A program made the translations under genes and the position numbers. The notes beneath the pieces are model-generated. The model was not told the origin of the DNA. It made no database searches and was given only the letters and a program-made list of their open reading frames with translations. Below are positions 6,037 to 10,282 of a stretch of DNA of 10,282 bases, one piece after another (positions within the stretch are counted from its first letter, which is position 1; every line of letters starts with the position of its first letter). The stretch is taken from contig DAOUMU010000506.1 in NCBI GenBank assembly GCA_034409055.1, forward strand, positions 1-10,282. Reading direction: 5' to 3'. The DNA is from DAOUMU01 sp034409055 (lineage in GTDB: Bacteria > Chloroflexota > Anaerolineae > 4572-78 > J111).

Positions 6037-6876
6037 GTGGACAGAAAGACCTTGAACCAGATCGTGGAAGAACAGCCATTTTATGATTATGCTGATTGGT
6101 GGAATATGGGTCAGGCGTTCTCAGGATTTATGTCTGAGGCCATCGTTTCGCAGTGGTCGCAACTCCATAATAGTGGCGATTTAGGGGTCGTAAAGAATTA
6201 TGTTATAGAGTACCTGGATGTTGTATATGGTCGAGAAGCCAGGGTGTCTTTGGTAGAAGATTTTGTCGATAAAATCTTCTCTCAACCCATTCAATCGGGA
6301 GAATTTGATACTTTATCCTATGCCTTTTACAGATCGGCCTTTGAGTTAATTGAGAGCCATATCAAAGAATATGATAATTCGTTAGAAAGAGAAAGAAGAC
6401 TATTTACAAAACGGGTTGGAACAATTTTCTTCAAGCAGGTACACAACCATTTAGGTTTAGATTTGCCGGCCGATCTGAATGATGAACAGGGTTTCATCAA
6501 GTTAAAAGCGTGTATCCAACAGGTAGGTGCTTTTTTGAAGGCAGAAGGATATTTACGGGACCACTTCGATTTTCTGTTTACTCTTGATGTGGAACACGCC
6601 GGCAGAAGGATAACGCAAGCAGAATTAGAATTTATAGGGAATTTAAAGGGTAAAGGCATTGCTTATGCTTTGTATGAAATGGGTTACCCGGTCATCCTAC
6701 CCTCCGCCGTTTATCTCTACCACACCATCGGTGAAGCGCAACATCACTCCTCGCGAACAATAGAAGAACTATTTGAGTTGATTGGCTACGAAGCACGAGA
6801 AACAGACGATTTTGATCCCACTGGTTTCCCCTCAGACCTGGTGGTTGAACTTTGGGAAATCAGAAAATTAGTGTAG
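6037..6876 (+). CDS. Unrecognised 279-residue protein
   Basis: I do not recognise a family. The start is GTG 6037, with GGAG at 6025-6028 and an 8-nt spacer, 22 nt after the regulator stop, so it very likely shares the regulator's transcript. There is no signal peptide, no clear membrane segment and no nucleotide-binding motif. The protein is rich in acidic and aromatic residues and looks largely helical. Features of note are a charged stretch near residues 108-127 (S-H-I-K-E-Y-D...E-R-E-R-R), D-V-E-H-A-G-R-R about two thirds along, and a C-terminal H229-T-I-G-E-x-x-H236-H237 that could bind metal. The base composition is A/T-rich: 6361-6420 is 30% GC by hand count, against 63% in 2881-2940. 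It may be an accessory factor of the flavoprotein encoded next, but only position supports this. Confidence 0.85.
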   Translation: MDRKTLNQIVEEQPFYDYADWWNMGQAFSGFMSEAIVSQWSQLHNSGDLGVVKNYVIEYLDVVYGREARVSLVEDFVDKIFSQPIQSGEFDTLSYAFYRSAFELIESHIKEYDNSLERERRLFTKRVGTIFFKQVHNHLGLDLPADLNDEQGFIKLKACIQQVGAFLKAEGYLRDHFDFLFTLDVEHAGRRITQAELEFIGNLKGKGIAYALYEMGYPVILPSAVYLYHTIGEAQHHSSRTIEELFELIGYEARETDDFDPTGFPSDLVVELWEIRKLV

Positions 6877-6956
6877 TTTTTTGCTTATCCGGGCAAATTG
6901 GGGGTCATCGCTCGGATGTGAGAGCTTGGAATATTATCTATTAGGAGGATACGATT

Positions 6957-8258
6957 ATGTCAAAAGTAGTTATTGTTGGTGGTGGTTGGGCCGGCTGTGC
7001 GGCGGCGTTGGCTGCCCAGCGCACCGGGGCCGATGCGGTTTTGCTTGAACGGGCTGACACCCTACTCGGAACCGGGCAGGTAGGCGGAATCATGCGGAAC
7101 AATGGCCGCTTTACCGCCACTGAAGAACTGATTGCAATGGGTGGTGGGGATCTGTTCAAACTGACCGACCAAAATGCCCGCCATGCCAACATTGCCTTCC
7201 CCGGCCACCAGCATGCCAGCCTCTACGATGTCGGGCTGATGGAACCGATGGTGCGAAGATTTTTGCTCGAACAGGGAGTCGAAGTCTGGACCATCAGCCG
7301 GATGAAGGCTGCTACGAGAATTGGTGACCGTTTGGAGTCGGTCATACTCGACAACGATGAGGTCATCGAAGGTGACGTATTTGTGGACACGACCGGCACG
7401 TTTGGACCGGTGAACAACTGCCACAAACATGGCTACGGATGCGGGATGTGTATTATGCGTTGTTCTGCCTTCGGCGGGCGGGTGAGTCTGGTTCAGAAAG
7501 CCGGTATTCGGGAAAAAGCCGGTCTCCGGCCCAATGGTCAACTCGGTGCGATGAGCGGGTCATGTAAGTTGCACAAAGGATCACTCGCCAACTGGGTTGA
7601 GGATCAACTTGATCGGACGGGTGTTGTGATCTTACCGGTTCCCAAGGACCTGGCTGAAGAAAAGAAACACCATCTCTCTGCCAAGTGCTGCCAGCAGTAT
7701 GCCCTGCCGGATTATGCGGACAACCTGGTTATTCTCGACACCGGACATGCCAAATTGATGACTTCCTACTTTCCAATCGAAGAGCTACGACGTGTACCGG
7801 GACTGGAGAACGCGCGCTACGAAGACCCATACGCCGGCGGCAAGGGGAACTCCATTCGGTTTCTGGCGATTGCCCCACGCGAAGATACGATGCAAGTGCA
7901 AGGGGTTGACAACCTGTTCTGCGCCGGGGAGAAGGCCGGCATGCTTGTTGGGCACACTGAAGCCATCTGCACGGGGACTCTTGCCGGACACAATGCCGTC
8001 CGTTACGCCTCCGGTGAACCCCTGCTGACATTACCCCCCACAACTGCCATCGGCGACATCATTCACCAGTCAGGCCAGGCAATGGGCACAGACGATGGGC
8101 TGACAAAGAAGTTTACCTTTTCCGGCTCAATCTACTTTGAGCGGATGAAGGCTTTAGGATTGTACACAACCGATGTAACCGCGATTCGCGCGCGGGTTGA
8201 AGGGGCCGGTTTGGCCGACGTGTTCGCAGAGCCGCTTCACCAGCGAGCCTATACGTAA
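6957..8258 (+). CDS. GidA/TrmFO-like FAD-dependent oxidoreductase with a cysteine cluster
   Basis: A 433-residue flavoprotein, probably cytoplasmic because no signal peptide is visible. The N-terminal dinucleotide fold is clear: V-V-I-V-G8-G-G-W-A-G13-C-A-A-A-L and Glu31 for the FAD ribose. The T-T-G-T-F-G-P stretch (about 145-151) and V317-D-N-L-F-C-A-G-E-K-A-G with T-G-T-L-A-G-H-N-A are the other FAD contacts and resemble MnmG/TrmFO. Between them is C155-x6-C162-x2-C165-x3-C169, an arrangement that could hold an iron-sulfur cluster; Cys206 and a Cys-Cys pair lie further on. It is too short for MnmG, whose C-terminal tRNA-binding domain is absent, so a metabolic oxidoreductase (FAD_oxidored group) is more likely. 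ATG 6957 has AGGAGG at 6943-6948, spacer 8. The substrate is unknown; the solute-binding protein gene follows after 135 nt. Confidence 0.87.
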   Translation: MSKVVIVGGGWAGCAAALAAQRTGADAVLLERADTLLGTGQVGGIMRNNGRFTATEELIAMGGGDLFKLTDQNARHANIAFPGHQHASLYDVGLMEPMVRRFLLEQGVEVWTISRMKAATRIGDRLESVILDNDEVIEGDVFVDTTGTFGPVNNCHKHGYGCGMCIMRCSAFGGRVSLVQKAGIREKAGLRPNGQLGAMSGSCKLHKGSLANWVEDQLDRTGVVILPVPKDLAEEKKHHLSAKCCQQYALPDYADNLVILDTGHAKLMTSYFPIEELRRVPGLENARYEDPYAGGKGNSIRFLAIAPREDTMQVQGVDNLFCAGEKAGMLVGHTEAICTGTLAGHNAVRYASGEPLLTLPPTTAIGDIIHQSGQAMGTDDGLTKKFTFSGSIYFERMKALGLYTTDVTAIRARVEGAGLADVFAEPLHQRAYT

Positions 8259-8260
8259 AG

Positions 8261-8330
8261 AAAGGAGGTACTTGGCCAATCAAAAGTAGCGCCCAGTAAA
8301 ACAAGCAATACCCTGAAAAACGGAAGGAGG
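8261..8330 (+). other. Two Shine-Dalgarno sequences with no gene behind them
   Basis: AAAGGAGG (8261-8268) and AAGGAGG (8324-8330) are as strong as the one serving the next gene (AAAGGAGG, 8380-8387). The first is followed at 3 nt by TTG and a five-codon frame (8272-8289). The second is followed at 2 nt by TTG and a four-codon frame (8333-8347). The spacings are too short for good initiation. They may be remnants of small genes, leader peptides or plain A/G-rich sequence. Confidence 0.4.
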
Positions 8331-8345
8331 CTTTGACTATTCCTT

Positions 8346-8377
8346 AATAGTAAAAATTTGACAGAAATAGTAAAATT
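8346..8377 (+). repeat. Direct repeat AATAGTAAAA phased at 20 nt
   Basis: AATAGTAAAAATT begins at 8346 and AATAGTAAAATT at 8366. A repeat of 20 nt places both copies on nearly the same face of the helix (two turns), as seen at some activator or repressor sites. A TTGACA box (8358-8363) lies between them, but no -10 box stands at 16-18 nt. A control site for the binding-protein gene is possible but unproven. Confidence 0.45.
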
Positions 8378-8393
8378 CTAAAGGAGGACAGTT

Positions 8394-9977
8394 ATGAGAA
8401 AGAAATGGTATATGACATTGGGATTACTCATCTTGCTTGCCCTGACGGTGATTGCCTGTAACCCGACACCAGAGGTGGTCACGGAGAAGGTGGTCGAAAC
8501 GGTTGTCGTCGAGAAAGAAGTCACCCGGGTTGTCGAAGTTGAAGTTCCGGCGGCCCCAGCCGAAGCAGCCGCCGAGATTGCCATTGCCATTGGCGGCGAT
8601 CCGACCACGCTCGATCCGCAAGCTGCGGATGACGGCAATGAACGTGCCGTCAACGACAATATCTACGAAACGCTCTTGACTCGCGACAACGATATGAATA
8701 TTGTGCCCTTGCTGGCCGAGTCCTACGAGCAGGTTGACGACACCACCTGGCGATTCCAATTGCGGGAAGGTATCTCGTTTACTAACGGCGAGCCGATGAA
8801 CGCTGAAGCCGTCAAGTTCAGCATCGAGCGGGTCATCGACCCGGAGTTCAACTCGGAGCAGCTCTCGTTCTTTGAGACAATCAGTGGGGCTGAGGCCGTA
8901 GACGATACGACGGTCGAAATTACTACAGCAGGGCCCGATCCAATCCTGCCCGCCCGGATGTATTGGCTCAAAATTGTGCCGCCGGAGTACGCGGCCGCAG
9001 ATGATGTGACCTTTTCTGAGAATCCGGTTGGCACCGGGCCATACAAGTTTGTCTCTTGGAGCCGGGGGCTTGAAGTTGTTCTTGAGGCCAACGAGGATTA
9101 CTGGGGCGGCGCGCCTGCCATTAAGCGGGTAGTTGTGCGACCCATCCCGGAAGAATCTACTCGCCTGGCCGCGTTGCAAGCGGGTGAAGTTGATTTGGTT
9201 CGCGATTTGCTGCCGGAACAGATTGACCTGGCGCCGGTGGTCAAGGCCGTACCTGGCCTGGAATTCCCCATTGTTCGGCTTAACAACAAAGAAGGCCCGC
9301 TGACCGACGTGCGGATACGGCAAGCCATTAACTATGCGGTAGACAAAGAGGCTATTGCAGAAGCCCTCTATAGTGGCTATGCCGTTGTAGCAGAGGGGCA
9401 GGTCCTTACACCGGGTCACTTCGGCTATAACCCCGACGTGAAAGCCTACCCCTACGATCCGGATAAAGCTCGCGAGTTGCTGGCAAAGGCTGGCTATGAC
9501 GGCACTGAAATCCAGTTTGACGGTGAGGCTGGTCGGTGGTTGAAAGATCGGGAACTGATCGAGGCCGTTGCGGCCCAGTTGAGTGATGTTGATTTGAACG
9601 TCAATGTCCAGATCCACGAGTGGTCTAACTACCTCGACCTGCTGTTTGCGGAAGAGAATCAGCCGGATATGATCTTTGTTGCCCATGATAACACTTTGTT
9701 TGACGCCGATCGCACCTTCTCTGGCTACTACTCTTGCCTCGGGCGCGTCTCGTCCTACTGCAATGATGAAGTGACTGAACTGATTGAGAGTGGACGAACC
9801 GAAACCGACGTAGAGAAACGTTTGCAGATGTATCACGATGTCGTGGAGTTATCGCGCGAGGATGGTGCTTTCCTGTTTCTCGTAAACTTTGAAAACATCT
9901 ACGGCCTGAGTGACCGGCTACAGTGGCAGCCCCGCCTGGACGGTCGCATTCTGTTTGCACAGATGTCAGTGAAGTAG
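8394..9977 (+). CDS. Family-5 solute-binding lipoprotein (peptide/nickel ABC type)
   Basis: An exported, lipid-anchored receptor of an ABC importer of the SBP_bac_5 (DppA/OppA/NikA) group. M-R-K-K and a hydrophobic core lead to lipobox L-T-V-I-A-Cys22. Residues 23-50 are a Val/Glu/Lys-rich tether with repeated V-V-E and E-K-V motifs, characteristic of Chloroflexi binding proteins. The binding domain (about 60-520) has the family landmarks D-P-T-T-L-D-P, G213-T-G-P-Y-K-F, N-E-D-Y-W-G-G and R309-Q-A-I-N-Y-A-V-D-K. Its 527 residues are normal. Cys448 and Cys456 could form a disulfide outside the cell. ATG 8394 has AAAGGAGG six nt upstream. Ligands in this family include peptides, sugars, opines and metal chelates, so none can be assigned. 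No permease or ATPase gene follows within the next 300 nt. Confidence 0.95.
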   Translation: MRKKWYMTLGLLILLALTVIACNPTPEVVTEKVVETVVVEKEVTRVVEVEVPAAPAEAAAEIAIAIGGDPTTLDPQAADDGNERAVNDNIYETLLTRDNDMNIVPLLAESYEQVDDTTWRFQLREGISFTNGEPMNAEAVKFSIERVIDPEFNSEQLSFFETISGAEAVDDTTVEITTAGPDPILPARMYWLKIVPPEYAAADDVTFSENPVGTGPYKFVSWSRGLEVVLEANEDYWGGAPAIKRVVVRPIPEESTRLAALQAGEVDLVRDLLPEQIDLAPVVKAVPGLEFPIVRLNNKEGPLTDVRIRQAINYAVDKEAIAEALYSGYAVVAEGQVLTPGHFGYNPDVKAYPYDPDKARELLAKAGYDGTEIQFDGEAGRWLKDRELIEAVAAQLSDVDLNVNVQIHEWSNYLDLLFAEENQPDMIFVAHDNTLFDADRTFSGYYSCLGRVSSYCNDEVTELIESGRTETDVEKRLQMYHDVVELSREDGAFLFLVNFENIYGLSDRLQWQPRLDGRILFAQMSVK

Positions 9978-9994
9978 ATTACAAGAAAGCAACC

Positions 9995-10105
9995 GAGCCG
10001 AGCCTTTTCTGGTGATTCCCCACCATGCGAGCGGCTGAGGAAATCGAATTTTAGTACTCTACGCCATAGAAGAGAGTACCAAATTATAGGAAAAAGGCTC
10101 GGCTC
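9995..10105. repeat. 14-bp inverted repeat enclosing an inner hairpin
   Basis: GAGCCGAGCCTTTT (9995-10008) is the exact reverse complement of 10092-10105. Between the arms, GTACTCT (10054-10060) pairs with AGAGTAC (10073-10079), and the stem continues with A/T pairs after one mismatch. The whole forms a 111-nt unit 17 nt after a stop codon. It could be an RNA structure at the 3' end of the transcript, a two-way terminator-like element or a small MITE. No target duplication is visible at its borders. Confidence 0.6.
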
Positions 10106-10253
10106 TTGATAGTGATTTTACTACAAGGTCACTTCGTCTACAAAATGTCACCATATGCAGAGTGTTTCATAACAACCGTTTTGACGGAGCAGCACATTAA
10201 CAATTCAGCCTAATGGGGCTTGGCAAAATGCCAGTCAGCCATAAGATTCCTGT

Positions 10254-10279
10254 TTCTCTGGAGGAAACTGCCCAGAGAA
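10254..10279. repeat. 8-bp inverted repeat at the window edge
   Basis: TTCTCTGG (10254-10261) pairs exactly with CCAGAGAA (10272-10279) across a 10-nt loop. It may be the first stem of a structured leader or RNA that continues past the window, but nothing identifies a class. Confidence 0.4.
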
Positions 10280-10282
10280 GGG

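Larger units (their letters stand above)
9978..10282. other. Gene-free tail with several inverted repeats
   Basis: I find no supported gene here. The region holds the long inverted repeat 9995-10105 with an inner hairpin, a small TGGC-AAAAT-GCCA hairpin (10221-10233) and an 8-bp stem at the window end. A nine-codon frame starting at ATG 10025 has no ribosome binding site. TTGATA (10106) and TTGACG (10181) have no good -10 partners. The next gene, if any, begins beyond the window. Confidence 0.6.

Noticed and set aside
8358..8363. TTGACA as a -35 box for the binding-protein gene
   Set aside because: No -10-like hexamer stands 16-18 nt downstream; that position is the Shine-Dalgarno.
8424..9836. 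A 470-codon open frame on the minus strand across the binding-protein gene
   Set aside because: It lies wholly antisense to a clear SBP_bac_5 gene, has no recognisable motif and no ribosome binding site that I can defend. Long antisense frames are common where codon usage avoids stop-complement triplets.
10257..10282. Resemblance of GAGGAAACTGCCC to the GAGGAAAGTCC core of RNase P RNA
   Set aside because: The match breaks at the diagnostic G-T-C-C, and the neighbouring conserved segments are not visible before the window ends.

Overview
The window looks like a chromosomal segment of a Chloroflexota bacterium (Anaerolineae-like). This is an inference. It rests on the Val/Glu-rich linker after the lipoprotein cysteine of the last gene, a style typical of Chloroflexi solute-binding proteins, on the moderately high GC, and on several short tandem repeats in the gene gaps. 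All complete genes read on the + strand. A truncated gene probably begins on the - strand at the extreme left edge.

Left part (1-5209), general housekeeping and transport: a divergent intergenic region; a SLC13/DASS-type permease with two internal RCK_C (TrkA-C) domains; tgt (queuine/preQ1 tRNA-ribosyltransferase); uppP (undecaprenyl-diphosphatase); and a PstS-like lipoprotein. The gaps carry degenerate 7- and 8-nt tandem repeats. One octamer tract overlaps the tgt stop codon. Another octamer tract has become the proline-rich N-terminus of the PstS-like protein.

Middle (5210-6876), lower GC: a strong promoter (TTGACA, 17 nt, TGaTAAAAT) whose -10 box lies inside a perfect 20-bp inverted repeat. 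That repeat is probably both the operator of the following GntR/FCD regulator and a terminator for the PstS-like gene. The regulator starts at TTG. Next comes a 279-residue protein that I do not recognise.

Right part (6877-10282): a GidA/TrmFO-like FAD oxidoreductase with a C-x6-C-x2-C-x3-C cluster, then a gap with two Shine-Dalgarno sequences that serve no gene and a 20-nt-phased direct repeat. A family-5 (peptide/nickel type) solute-binding lipoprotein follows, then about 300 bases without a gene but with strong inverted repeats. Regulator, unknown protein, flavoprotein and binding protein may form one substrate-responsive uptake and oxidation cassette. No permease or ATPase is visible in the window, and the substrate cannot be read from the sequence.
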